From: Gloeopeniophorella convolvens | Taxonomy: Eukaryota > Basidiomycota > Agaricomycetes > Russulales | NCBI GenBank assembly: GCA_022496205.1 | Contig: WTXD01000096.1 | Span: 1-64,000 of the forward strand | Direction: 5' to 3' | Length of the DNA: 64,000 nt | Notes under the pieces: model-generated | Seen by the model: only the letters and a program-made list of their open reading frames with translations | Told to the model about the DNA's origin: nothing | The model's database searches: none | Part shown: positions 48,401 to 61,300 of the stretch, piece after piece | Layout: every line of letters starts with the position of its first letter | Numbering within the stretch: position 1 is the stretch's first letter | Program-made: the position numbers and the translations under genes

Positions 48401-51400
48401 CGCCGACGATAGTAATTCGGTATCTGCAATCGTCAGCAACCTTGGATCGCTCCTGAGCAACGTCTCACCAGGCGCCGACTTGACGCAGCCCATCATCCCA
48501 CTTCACACATCGTTCCGCGACTTCCTCACTTCGAAGGATAGGTCGAGAGAATTTTGGGTAGACCTCGCAGATTCGCATCGACAGATGGCATACTGCTGCC
48601 TCGGTCTCCTGACTTCGGACAAACTCCACTTCAACATGTGCAAGCTTGTGTCGTCATATCAAAGGAACTCGGACGTTCCTGACATCCATTCCCTCGTATC
48701 CCACTACATCTTCCACGCCCTATCCTACGCCAGTCGGTTCTGGGATGACCACTTGCAAGACGTGCCGTTTCATACCGATTTGGTCAAGGGACTCCAAACG
48801 CTGTTACTGACAAAGTTCCCATTCTGGCTCGAGTCTCTCAGCCTCCTTGGCTGTATCGACCTTGCTCTGCAAGCGTTGTCGACGTTGAAAGAGTGGTTAC
48901 CCAAAGAGCAGAGTGTGAGTGCCTAGAGACTCGCATTTCGTTTACCTTGCGCCGGTTCTCACAAAGAGCGCTTCTGATAGAACCCCGTTACGGAAGTCCG
49001 CATGCTTTCGGCATTCGTCGACGACGCAACTGCGTTCGCGCGGTACTTCGCCATGCCCATGTCCCAGAGCGCCCCGCACATCTACCTGTCTGCCCTTCCG
49101 TTCTCCCCGGCGTCATCGCGCGTGCTCAAGCGTTATGGCAAGATGTTCCCGAACACGATGGCGCTGGAGCGGGGACGGCTATCTCATTGGCCAGCGCAGG
49201 AGATAGTCATCCGCGTTGGTGCAATGTGCCTTTCCGTTGCGTTCTCGCCTGACGGCGCACGCGTTGCTTCGGGCCTGACGGACGGTACGATCCACATGTT
49301 CAACTCCTTGACCGGCCAGGAGATCCGAGGGCCGTTCACCGGGCATGAGGACTGGGTCAGATCTGTCGTGTTCTCCCCAGATGGACGACAACTCGTCTCC
49401 GGGTCGGATGATAGCACGATCCGGGTGTGGGACACCGCGACGGGGGAGGCAGTCTCCGAGCCATTCGCGGGACATACGGGTGGGGTCAACTCTGTCGCGG
49501 TCTCACCGGATGGTCGATACGTCGCATCAGGCTCGAATGACCAAACAATCCGCGTTTGGGTCACCTCCACAGGGTCGATGGCCATGGAACCATTCACGGG
49601 TCACGCAGGCCCCGTCAAGTCTGTCGCGTTCTCCCCGGATGGTCTCAGCATCGTCTCGGGATCGGATGACGAGACCATCCGTGTATGGAGTGTAACAACA
49701 GGAGAGCCGGGTGCAGAGCCTCTCGAGGGGCACACCGACCCCGTCAACTCCGTCACGTTCTCCCCAGATGGACAGTATATCGTCTCTGGCTCAGAGGATT
49801 GCACGATCCGCATCTGGGATGCCACCACGAGGGGCTCGGTTGCAGCACCACTCGAGGGACATGCCGGCATCATCAACTCTCTCGTTGTCTCTCAGCAATA
49901 TATCATCTCATGTTCAGCTGATTCAACGATCCGCATCTGGGATGCCACGACCAGATTGCCAGTCGGGGAGCCACTCACTGGCCATGGGAGTGTTGTTAGG
50001 TCCATTGCACTCTCATCGGATGGTCGACACATTGTATCAGGCTCGCAAGACAAGACAGTGCGCACCTGGGACATGTTCGCCGTGCGCCCAGCCGACCCCG
50101 CAATGCAGGGACCTGTGGAGCGGGACCTTGACATCTCACTTTCGCAGAATAGTCAGCGCGTCAACTCGGGTTCGGAGGGCCAGACGGTCGAGGCTATGGG
50201 CGTTGCTGAGGTAGAGGCGAGTTCTGGATCACTTGGGGGGCACACGGACGTCGTTTGGTCAGTGGCATTCTCACCGGATGGCCGACTCGTTGCCTCAGGG
50301 TCAACGGATCGCACGATTCGCATATGGGATGCCGCGACGGGTAAGACAAGGGGAAAACCACTCACAGGACATACAGATGAAGTCAACTCTGTCATTTTCT
50401 CACCGGACAGTCAACGTGTTGCTTCTGGTTCGGATGATCGGACGGTCCGCGTCTGGGACGTCACGACAGGCCAGGTCGTCGTCGGTCCACTCGAGGGACA
50501 TCAGAAAATGGTCATGTCTGTCGCGTTCTCCCCCGACGGCCGGCGGATCGCCTCGGGCTCCTTTGACGAGACGATCCGTATCTGGGACGCCGCGACGGGA
50601 AAGGCAGTAGCAGAGCCATTCACAGGTCACACGGATGCGATCAGGTCCATCGCGTTCTCGCCGAATGGTCAATGTATCGCTTCGGGGTCGGACGATCATA
50701 CCATCCGGGTGTGGGACGCGACGACAGGACAGGCAATCGCAGGACCATTCACGGGACACACAGGTGTGGTCTACTCTGTCACATTCTCTCCCGATGGCCG
50801 ATACATTGCCTCGGCCTCGCACGATCACACGATCCGCATCTGGGATGCCGCGACAGGACAGGAAACTGCAGATCCTTTCATGGATGACAGCCTTTATCCC
50901 TTATCTGTCTCATTCTCGCCAGATGGTCGTCATATCGCCTCAGGCTGGGATGAGGGTGCAATCCGCATCCTGGACGCCAGAACAGGGCATGAAGTCTCGG
51001 ACCCGCTCATACCGGGATACGCAGGCATAGTCGCGTCTGTCGCCTACTCACCCGATGGTCGACATATCCTTTCTGGCTCATTCGACACCTCAGTTCGGTT
51101 GTGGACCACACCAGCGACCAACGCATCCGCGACGGGTGCTCTGAGCTCAGACGATTCCCGCGCCAGCCACCGCAGCGGCGGCACCACAGTTCCCGCAGAA
51201 TTTCGGACGGATCAGGGGTTCGCGGTGGGCGACGACGGGTGGATTCGAGGTTCCGGTGGTGAGCTCGTTGTCTGGATTCCTGAACCGCACCGGGTTGGCC
51301 TCCCCCGGCCGAATAATGTGTGGGTGAGGGCGAAACACGAGACGGTCTTGGATAGTATTCATTTTGTTCATGGATTGGATTGGGCGACGTGTTACAAAGC

Positions 51401-51407
51401 CGACTAG
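45489..51407 (+). CDS. NOD-like receptor: C2-like + NACHT + 14 WD40 repeats (copy 1)
   Basis: Multi-exon gene. The first exon is tiny (45489-45517, MASDQLASAP), followed by 45681-45739, 45799-45958, 46021-46145 and 46206 onward. The N-terminus folds as a C2-like beta domain (LRLRIIHADGL..RRFYVTAADG..LKLRLFAKRD..DTLVGELELPY). A helical linker region follows (about 46781-47290). The NACHT has Walker A GQAGTGKSS (near 47520), Walker B IFLVIDGLDEA (near 47820) and RILITSRPESD. An intron at 48914-48979 joins it to the 49002 ORF. That ORF holds 14 WD40 repeats in two runs of seven, separated by a spacer of about 50 residues (near 50070-50230). The C-terminus is VWIPEPHRVGLPRPNNVWVRAK and ends in a unique tail. 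NACHT-WD40 proteins in fungi sense non-self or damage; the WD40 part binds the ligand and the N-terminal domain is the effector. Role here is inferred from architecture. Confidence 0.88.
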
Positions 51408-52506
51408 TACTTTACCTCGCTGATATGTGCCTTCGTTGTTACTGCGTTGTGTTGTACGATAGGTTTGTTCATGTTGCGGATTCGTGCGGAACCGACTACT
51501 TACTTGTTCACGCCCAGCGTTCAAATGTTTGAGCCCTCACCAAATTTCATGTTGCGGCCGATACGTCTACTGAGTTCACGGAGTGGCAATTGCATGGAGC
51601 GTACACGCTCAATGGCGCGGAGACCTCGTGCGCACACCCTCGTTCGTGGGTGATAGATGAACAGTGCAGTCTCCTGGGTTGGACGTGAAGTGAAAGCTGC
51701 TTCGGCGGCGAGGTCGATTTGGGCCGCATCCGACCCACACAGAACCAATTTCGCTACCTCACTAACAGCGCCCGTCCACGCGTTGAGATCGATACATACA
51801 CTCGCCAAAGTTCCACGTCCCATGCTGCTGATCCAGAGAGATGTTGCCACTAAGCAAAGGAGGCGGGACCTGGAGAAGGTGATTGCAAATGGGACTATTA
51901 TAGGGCTCAGGCTACGTTGGGCGTCAGGGAAAGGGCTAGAAAAGGCGCGCATTGTCATGTGTAGGTGCCCAAGAGCGCTGGACGAGTACTGGGGCCATCA
52001 ACGTAGCGCGGGCGTCCATCATGTCGTTGAGCAACGCCAGGGTGCGCGGGCGAGGAGGACAAGAACAGGTGCCGAAGCTGTGCCGAAGTGCGACGTGGCA
52101 CGCGCGGCCCGGCCAGACATTTCTTGTCTGTGGCATCATTTCGAAGCGTTTCGAGACTACAAACGCTGCACACAGTGCACACTCGCAACCACTGCGCAGG
52201 CCCGCATACCCCACCATAGACCTCGCTCTCGTACCCACGCTGCCTGGCTCATACACAACAGAAGGGCCAAGGGGCCGCAAACACCGGCTGCAAGCGCCAG
52301 GCGCGCGCGGAGTCCGGACAAGGCGGAGACCTGGCGGCACAGGGGCAAGCAGCGCAAGGAGGAGGCGTAGCGGCGCGCGCGGGAAGAGGCAGAGCCTGTT
52401 GGTGCGTTGCGCGTGTGCTTTTGTGCGGTGGTGTTGGGTGCTGATTCGTGCTTCGGTGCGGTGGATGAAGAGGATGTCGTGGACGTATAACCTGAGGCCA
52501 ACCTGA
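51408..52506. other. Spacer after the first NLR
   Basis: About 1.1 kb. Open frames exist on the minus strand (51521-51958 and 52157-52501), the latter with a hydrophobic stretch (LALAAGVCGPLALLL). I could not join them into a convincing gene or recognise a family. Could be a small membrane protein or chance in GC-rich DNA. Confidence 0.3.
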
Positions 52507-53297
52507 GGCGGCCGTCAAGACATCCGAGAAGAAGGAAAAGGAGAAGGCTACTGTTGAGGAGGTCGAGCCTGCGCTGGAGCCTGAGGTCGCTGCACCAGAG
52601 GCACTCAGCGACGAGCCAGGTGCGCAGTGCCCTCCTTCCCGTGCGCTCTGCGTGCTAGCGATATAGCAGCTCTACGGGCAGGATCTAAGAAGGAGAACAA
52701 GCGCAAAGATAAAAAGAGCAAAAGCACTGCCGGGTCTGCCTCTCCCAACGCCGACAGTAGCTCTGTTCCCCCAATACACGCATAGTATCTATCTGATCGC
52801 CTAGGCGCTACAGACTATCGCGAAGAATAGGAAAAGCGTAGGCGCGACGACGCCGCGGCCTTGCCCGCTCGTCCAAAAAGCCCCGCGCACCCACATCCTC
52901 GCGCGCCATCTCCCCCGCCGACGCCGAGGCATACTTCCAGACCAACTTCATCACCCTCCTACTCTCCGCGCCTCCGCTCCTCCCGCTGCTCGCCTTCGAC
53001 GCGCTCGTGGTGCCCCGCGGTGCGTTCGCGAGCTTCGGCGCACCGACGCCCATGCAGGCGTGCGCGTGGCCGCCCGCGGTCGCGGCGCGCGATGTCGTCG
53101 GCATCGCGGAGACACGCAGCGACAAGACGCTCGCGTTCAGCATCCCCGCGCTGCTCGGCGTGCCCGATGCGCGCGGGAAGGATGCGAGCTCCCACGCGCT
53201 GGTGCTCACACTGACACACGAGCCCGCGTCGCAGGCGCATGACGCGCTCGCGGCGTGGCACGTGGCGGCGTTCGGCGGCGTAGACAAGGACGCGTAG
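52507..53297 (+). pseudogene. Truncated Dbp3-like DEAD-box helicase with ruined motif I
   Basis: A lysine/glutamate-rich leader (KTSEKKEKEKA..) is spliced over 52621-52682 to KKENKRKDKKSKS, as in the basic N-terminus of Dbp3. After a break, the frame resumes with PADAEAYFQTNFI, FASFGAPTPMQACAWP (Q motif), ARDVVGIAET, then RSDKT where motif I should read GSGKT, and LAFSIPALLG. Motif Ia, normally PTRELA, reads LTHEPAS. The frame ends at AFGGVDKDA (53297); motifs II-VI are absent downstream. The known Dbp3 works in ribosomal RNA processing. The lost P-loop glycines and the truncation show it cannot act as a helicase; it is a partial duplicate or a degenerate relic. The open reading frame of the last exon is still uninterrupted. 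Confidence 0.72.
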
Positions 53298-56200
53298 GCA
53301 CCCGCGGTGCCTCTTCGCTCGTCAAACACACACCAGGCTTGCATTTTCGATTTCCTCCCTCGCCGCACGGTGCCCTGTCTTCATGGACGAGCTCCTGCCA
53401 TCTTCTCTCGAAGCGACACCCTTTCTGAAACGAATCCGCGCTCACCGTGTGTAGGTGATCACAAACACCAGTCCGTCCACGCACCACTTCTACGGGTCCG
53501 GGAGTGCGATTACTATAGAAGGTACCCGGCTCTGCGTGCTACGGAGGACTCGCACCTTGGCGTCAGGACGACCCAGGCTTTTCGTTCAAGCTGGCGTATC
53601 ACACATTCGCGGCCTTCGAACCTAGTATATCCTGTCGGTATGTGCGCATCCGCGGACAACTCGCAAGTATAGTTCGGACTGATGTGTCGCAGCAACACCT
53701 AGTACTATCAGCAAATGCAGGTCAATAGCACAGGTTACCCGCGCTCGCACGTCTCAGGTCACGGAACGCGCAGATACCATTAGGAGGTAAAGATACATCG
53801 AATCTTATACTATACAATAACAAGAGTTGATGAGAACAGGAGGCCACCTCCGACTTGGTCCAGGGAACAACCAACTGAGCAAAATACAGCATCAGCAATC
53901 GTTGATCACAGGGGAAAAACGTCGTACGCGCGCGTCGTAGTTGCGTTGCACGTGGAGTAAGCTGGTAAGAAATATATGAGCATGTCAAATAAATCTTGCG
54001 TTGGATTCTCGGGGCGATACAATGACGGGAAAATGAATGGGACGGAGGCATGGTTGTCGGAAGTGACATTTTCACCTCCGACGACCCTGCCTCCGTCCAA
54101 CAAGTGAGGGATCTGGGTCCGTCGGAAGGCCGCGCTCGGAACGGAGCGCGACATGGTCTTCAGCAGCTTCATTGTTAGCCTCTGTGAGATGCGAGTGAAG
54201 AACCAAGGAAGAAAGAGCAAGCTCGAAATAGCGCAGTAGAGAGGCGATCCATAGATGCCAAGCAAGTAGCCCAGCTGGCGCATCCAGTGGCTGTATGTAC
54301 CTCGTAACTGTGCCGTCTATCCGCCTGCTAGAAGTGAGTCTGACCAACGTCGCGTGCTGAGAACGTGGTCGGTCCTGGATGTTTGTAGGGGAGCAACCTC
54401 TCGGCAGGACCTTCGAGGATGACGAGGAACCTCAACTCCGGATTGTGTGTACGTACGCCCACGCTAACTACGCGTAATTACGAAGATGAAAGCCCGAGAA
54501 CATAGCGAGACACACCTGAATAGACGAATCAAAAGTCCTGGTCTGCATTCGCCCCACAGAAATTATGAGTAAGGATATCGTATGCACGTCTGAAGAAAAT
54601 TGCGGCATCAACGGTGGAAGCCTGGGACGATGGTTTGGAAACCGGCCTCCTTAGCCCCCAGTGTTGGATATGATAGAAGCAGGCGCTCACCATAGTCATC
54701 CCATGCTGCCCCGAAGAACCAGCATTGAAACACAGCCACGATAATTGTGAGATAACGACCGTGAGTCAAATCATGGGAAGCCCGCAGAGCCACGCAGGCT
54801 GTTCAAAAGGACGAGCTCGGAAATCAGAGGCTCGTACCGATAGCCGCAGGACGCTCGGGGGGCTTGCCTTACGTGCGCCGTGCATTTTGTTCGGCACACC
54901 GTGATTGCGGGCTCACGAAGGCACTTACAGCGCGAAGACACCAATCACGGTAACTTGTAGTTAGCGAGTCTGCAGCAAAGTCGTGAATACGCCAACCAGA
55001 ACCTTGCTGTCCAAAGTGGTATCCAACCCATCGCACCAAGACGGAGCACGCCTCGCAAAAGATGGGTCCGCACACCATCAATTTGTATACTGTTGCTGCA
55101 TCACGACCGCATGGAGTATGTCGGATACGGAAGCTTCGGGCCGTGTTCGAGATCGCTGTTATACTTATCACCGGTGGAAGCTAGCCCGAGGACGTGAAAC
55201 CTCGTCTCGTGGGGTAAGCGAACTGGGGCGTACCTTCGACAAAGGTGCTAATGGGGCGGAAATTGGGTTTCGTAGACCTTTAAGCCCAGCGAGTTCACTC
55301 GAGAAAGGAGGCGTCCGTGTGTGGTGGGTAAAGTCAAGGGAGCGAGGGGATTGTCACGTTGAGCGCACAGAGCACCAGAAGAGGCCAGGAGCGCGCAGCT
55401 GGACGTGGCAAGGGCATCCGCCGTTGTACGTGTCACATCGTACTGAGAAGAGACTGCTGAGTGGTTCGAATCACCGACAGGCCAATGGTCACGCGTGACG
55501 ATGTACCTCGAAAGTGAGTGAGATGCTGAATATCGCGGGGCTCTCTCCAGAGTCCAGTTGTAGGGTAGTGTAATCTGAGCATGGCACAGCGACATTCGAA
55601 AGGCACTCGCCGTCCATCTGCCACTGTGCCCTGCCCAGTGCCAACCGCCGCTTGCAACTGTTACATTGAGTTATAAACCGTGCGACAGGAACTCGAAACA
55701 TGATAAGACGCACCAAGAGCGACATTCGACAAGAAGACCATCCCATGTTGAAGGTTATTTGTATACGACCGTGACCGAGCGTACGAGAAGGATGAATGAC
55801 ACACGCCAGGGGGGAGGATGCAAGCACGTCTGACAGGGTTAAGGTCTGGCGAGTTGGCGATGCTATGGCATGTAGCCCAGCTTCGTCAGTCATGCCGTCA
55901 CAGGTGATGGAAAGGACCACGCACCCAGGTCGTTGCACACCGTCCTCCGGGTCTGGAGGAAGATGCTAAGCTTTCTGGCCAAGGGTTGCAAGCGATGCTC
56001 GGGTAGACAATGAGCTGAGTGAACGGCACCAACAACAAGCACCCAGCAGCCGATAATTCGAGCAGGGAGCTCGTATTCTGTGGAAGAGCGAAGATTCTTG
56101 TTCGTACCTGGAGTCGGAGCGTAGTAAGAACGCGGACTCACGAGCAAAACCCTGTGACCAGACAGGCGTACGATGTCCACCAAGACAGACTACGTCACGC

Positions 56201-58323
56201 GCAGGAGGAGTCGGTGCCAACCATCGCGCACCGCGTCGCACCAGCGCCAGATATCCCTGACTGCAGCGACCATGTAATGGAGTCGAGGGGCTGCGACCGC
56301 TTTGCGAGGAAGAGACGAACGACTTGTAGAGAAGGCGACGGAATGGGACAAGATGGTTTGAACGCTGGGAGGCCCGGGGTCGTTCGAGCAGGGAAGCTTG
56401 GTTGGGTGCGAGTCAAGTGAGGCAGAAGCAACACGGTCGATCGTTTTGGAGCGATGCTGAGCCTAGAAGGAACTGTAAAGTGCTATATCTGAGGCGAGTC
56501 AAATTCCGTTTTAGTCCAGGGTATGGCAGCCGAGCGTGGTCAGAGCTCCGAAGGAAGTTACGAAGACCGCGTCCTTGAGTCGCTTGCGGTACTAAGCTTG
56601 CGGTGGGTTGCAATTAGCGACCGGAGTCAGCGATCGACTCGACTCGAGTCCATCCAGTGTCCGGCAAGCTCCGGCATCGCGGTTCGAACAAGTTCGAACG
56701 TGGACACATGGACTCGCACGATGGTTGCTTCGCACAACGTCAGCCACTTGAGCATTCCACCGAACTCCCTTCCAACATTTCGATGAGACCTTGAAAAAAA
56801 AAACATCGAATCACATGAGCCAGATCACCGGGCCCCGGTAGTCTCTCAGATCTCAGATCACAAACCTCGGGCATCTGGCACTGAGTTGCGTTCACGGCCG
56901 CGTTTACCGCCAGCCGAGTCCTGCCGAGTCGGTCTGTGGCACTGAGCCTGCTCGCCTTGCTCTTCTCGGTCAGCTGCATCCTCAACAACCTTTCTCCAAT
57001 CCCAACGAACGCCCGGCTTTTTTTTATCGCTCTATTGGCAGTTTTATCTCCAACCGCCACGTGCACTTCCCAGCAGACTGCAGTTCTTCGTCACGATGTC
57101 CAACTCGAAGTCGAGCATGGGCCACTGATTCAGCAAGTCAACTGCAATGTTTACTACCCCTTGCCTTTTGAGTGTTGCTTGCTCTGCCTAGTGCCGCTTC
57201 GTTATCAAAATTGGCTACCTTCAGCTCTCGCGTCCGATAGCGTATGAAACCGTTGTTCGGCTTTCCTGGAGTAGAAAGCATGGGACATCTCACCTGGACT
57301 CGAGATGTCGGGCATTGTGCGTTTATTCCCTCTCGTTATGGAATATCACTGCTTCGATGCATCGTTTCACCTATAGAATATGTCGCCATGGTGCAACACG
57401 AACAGATGCGGTGGCCACCGTACACCGGCAGTGATGGCTATTTTCCACGTTCAACCGCCACGACGGCTCGCTTTATCCCTTATGCTATCCAGATACGTTG
57501 TTGCTCCGCTCCATTCTTGTTCAATCAGCGTACAATAATCCTCTCGAGCACGAGTCTTGTTCGTCCCGCCAGCGACACGTCCGGTTCGTCTGCTGCCGTC
57601 TCGCTTTCTGTTCCGCGCCGTGGTGCCCTCTGTACAGTATAGTGAGTTTCGGCTCTCATATTTTTTCCTGTGCGTCATCTGAAAGGAGGGCGGTGTATGC
57701 CCTACTCTATGACGCTATAGCATGTTATCACGACTTCGTGACAGGGTTACCCGATACAGTCATGCGTACGACTGTGCCACCATCTACGCTTCAAGACAGG
57801 ATATAAGGCATCGCAGATAGCGTCAGTCGACTTGCGCTGATCGTTAGGTCCTGCCAGGCATGTTGATTCCAGGTTAGGGAGCACCGACCAACAAGACGAT
57901 AGCGCACGGCAGCGCTCGGGACTACACAATACGGGGTTGGCACTGAGCGCGAGCACTAGCGCTGAGCGCTAATTGCGCCTGACACATCCTATTTGCGGCC
58001 TATCGCCGCCGACTCGTATCGACACGTGTGGCTTGGCGTACTCCTTGTCCTACACCTTTGACCGTTGTATATCCAGCACTGTCCGTGTTCCCGCGCATTG
58101 TCGATCGTTCCAGGAAGAATCGCAGCTTGACACGATGGGAGACCAGACAGCGCTGAGACCGTAAGTGAAAACCGCATCTAGGACGGTTTCAAGCTGATGG
58201 CACTCGTTACCGTTACTCTATCAGTCCGACGGCGTCCGAGTTGGGTGCATCAGGGATACCGTACGTTTGAATCTTATTTCCATGCCATGATTGACACGAT
58301 TGTCAAGCAGTTCGGAGATTGGC
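53298..58323. other. Gene-poor 5-kb region between the Dbp3 relic and the second NLR
   Basis: No ORF longer than about 175 codons and none with a motif I recognise. Minus-strand frames at 53906-54347 (hydrophobic, LLFLPWFFTR) and at 54608-54793 may be remains of a membrane protein, but I could not join them. No terminal repeats or transposon proteins seen. Base composition is lower in GC than the flanking genes. Confidence 0.4.
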
Positions 58324-61300
58324 ATGGCGTCAGAAAGTACAGCTCGACCGCATACCACCCGATTCAGCCTGAAGGGTGAGCACTTGAGCCTCGGATCCCC
58401 ACATGCGTCGCGTTTCTCAATCTCTCTGTTATAGTCATTCGCGCGAACGGTGTCACGTCGCTTCAATTTGCCAATGGCATCAAATGGCTGCCTTCCAGCA
58501 ACAATCGACGCTTCCTTGTAACTGCAACCGACGGTGCAACAACGAACACGACGGCCGATGTTAAGAGCGAGGGGAAGTCGGTCGTATGGGACGTGACACT
58601 TGGGGAGTTGTGAGTGTTGACTCTCTGGTTCCGATCCCGGATTGTTGGCTGACGGACTCTTGCAGTCGAGTGGAACCAGGTTCAAATCTTACTCTACGCC
58701 TTGTCGCGAAACGGAGGCTGCACTCGGATGTCCTCGTAGGTGCCGTTGAACTGCCTTTTGAATCACTCTGCGCCTCTTTCCCGCGAGGTACGTCCAACGT
58801 GTCAGTACCACATTCATTCGGGATTCACCGATCCGACTGTAGAAGTCACCATTGTTGCTGGCGAGAGCATTACTACTCGGTCAACGCAAGTCACCCTGAG
58901 CGTGGAGATCGCCGTCCGAGAGGTGTGCGCCCAGTTCCATCTACGAGTTCAACGCTTCTGACCTTACTCGATTTTGATCCTCTGCGGCATAGCTGCTACG
59001 CGTTGTCTCCACCGGTAACAGTCGGCCCACAACTCCTCTCGAAGAGGGTGATATCCAAACGCGCACACGGAATGTGTTGAGTAGAGCGGACAAGGCGACG
59101 GTTTCAATGAAATTCCCCTCGAGGCTACTTTCCTTACTGATGGGCAAGGCGGACCAAGCGCCGAATCAGCTCAGTGAGGCAGGCGAGCTATTCGTTACGT
59201 GGAAGAAAGCGGTCAGCAAGATCCAGTGGGTCGTAGACATCACGGAAGGGATTGCAGAGGTATATCTCTATAGCTCGCTCATCTGTCTGAAAATACGGAC
59301 GAGTTGACTCATGCGTCTGCCAGATTCATCCTTACGCAAAGATGGCATGGAGCATCCTATTCTTCATCCCAAAGGTGCGTCCGCTGCCCTCACGGGGGGT
59401 CACGGAACATACAGTGCCTGACATTTCTTGAACACTCAGACATTCTTGTCTCAAGTCAAACGCGACGCCAATATCTTGGCGTTACTTGGAGCTATTCACG
59501 ACTCGTTTGATCTTCTGGAAGAGGCGAGCTTTCTAGAGGCTGCTAGGCCACGGTCCAGACAGGCTCAAATCCTCAAGGATATGCTCCGACACGTCTGTGA
59601 CTGTGGAGATTTCATTCAGACATACGCCCAGAACACGGAATTTCGTGCGTCCCTTGTATCTGTGACGCGCTCTACATTGACTCGCGCTCTGCAGGGAGCC
59701 GACTATGGGAGAACGTGGGTCGCGGAGTTGATCGCCGAATTTGGGACTACTGCACAAGGCTTGAAGATCTGCGGAAGGACCTACTACGACATGCTGTTAT
59801 CGTCACTGAGGGCATTGTACTGAATATCAAGGCAGACTTTGAGGGCATGTCGACCCAGATCGACCAAGCGTCTACTCGACTTGATGGTATATCTCGTCAG
59901 CTGGAAGATGTTTTGAGCGTTACAGTTAGTGCAGGTGCGTGGTGCCAAATGATGGCGTTGACATGAGACTCACAAACCCATCCTCGGCCAGGTGTTGATG
60001 CTTTGATTCGAGAGATCCCATACCCATCGGGCGCATCCTTCCTCAGCGAGAAGGGCTGCCTCGCCGGCACCCGAACTGCATTCTTGGATTACATCACCAA
60101 CTGGGTGAACGACCCTAACTCGACGCGAGGACTGGTGCTATTTGGTCAAGCGGGGAAGGGGAAGTCGTCTATCGCACACGAGGTTGCGCGCCGCTTTGGA
60201 GAAATGCGCCGTCTTGCTTCGTCGTTCATCTTTCTGCGTGGCGAACAAACCAATCGAGAGCCTCACCTCCTTTTCACCGGTCTCGCACGCGATCTGTCAG
60301 ACCGTCATCCTGCATTTCGATCCTGCTTGGGGAGGACGGTTCAGAATGATACCTGCACCCGGCGTGGCACGAAAGACCTCTCCCGAATATTCAAATCCCT
60401 GCTATTACAGCCGCTTGCAGACGCAGCCATCGTTGGTCCTATTTTCGTCGTCATTGACGCCCTGGATGAAGCATCGGGCGTGACCGGCCGAAGTGGGCTG
60501 CATACGTTCCTCGCGGACCACATTCGCGATCTCCCTCCAAACTTCCGCATCCTCATCACCTCGAGACCGGAGCACGACATCGAGTGTGCCTTTCGAGATG
60601 TCGAGTCGGTCGGCGTCAAATGGATGGACGATCCAGAGCTGTCTGCCGCCTCCGAGAAGGATATTCACGCTTACCTCAAACACAACTTACCCGCCGATCT
60701 CTATCGCGAACACGGCGAGAAATTCGCAAGGAAGGCAGAGGGCCTATTTCAGTGGGCTGCCGCGGCTTGTCGGTACATTCAAGAGCCACCCAGTGGGCTT
60801 ACGGAAGAAGATATCGTGCAGTGCCTCTTGGAGCCTTCCCCAGGCCATCATCCTCTAGATGCCTTATACGTCACGATCCTCAAATCATATTTCAACCTCG
60901 ACGACTCTCGCATTCGACGAAGATACCAATCAGTCATGGGACAACTATTCTCTGCGTTCGAACCATTATCCAGCCTCTCCCTAACCAATCTACGGCGTTA
61001 CTCCTACCCCGACGAGGCTGATAATGACAACTCTGTCTCCGTCACTGTTCGCAACCTCGGCTCACTTCTGAGCAATGTCGCCCCTGCCGACTCTGGCCGG
61101 CCCATAACCCCACTCCATACATCATTCCGTGACTTTCTGACTTCGAAAGATAGGGCAGGGGAGTTTTGGATAGATGTCGCCGCGTCTCATCGGCAGATGG
61201 CGTACTGCTGTCTCGGCCTCCTGATTGGCAAACTCCACTTCAACATGTGCAACCTCGTGTCGTCGAATCAAAAGAATTCAGACGTTCCTGACATCCATTC

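Noticed and set aside
49002..51407. CRISPR-like or tandem DNA repeat array over the WD40 exon
   Set aside because: The repeat period reflects protein-level WD40 repeats (about 43 codons) in one open frame, with no fixed repeat/spacer structure, in a eukaryotic genome.
55461..55478. Possible tRNA T-loop (GGTTCGAATC)
   Set aside because: The flanking T-stem pairs over only about three bases and no acceptor, D-arm or anticodon arm can be folded around it.
58197..58379. ORF with FESYFHAMIDTIVKQFG and STAYHP, resembling the end of a retrotransposon integrase core
   Set aside because: Another frame of the same DNA gives the first exon of the second NLR (ATG at 58324, MASESTARPHTTRFSLK), which joins in phase over a good intron to the C2-like domain and mirrors the first NLR. 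The integrase likeness is short and out of context.
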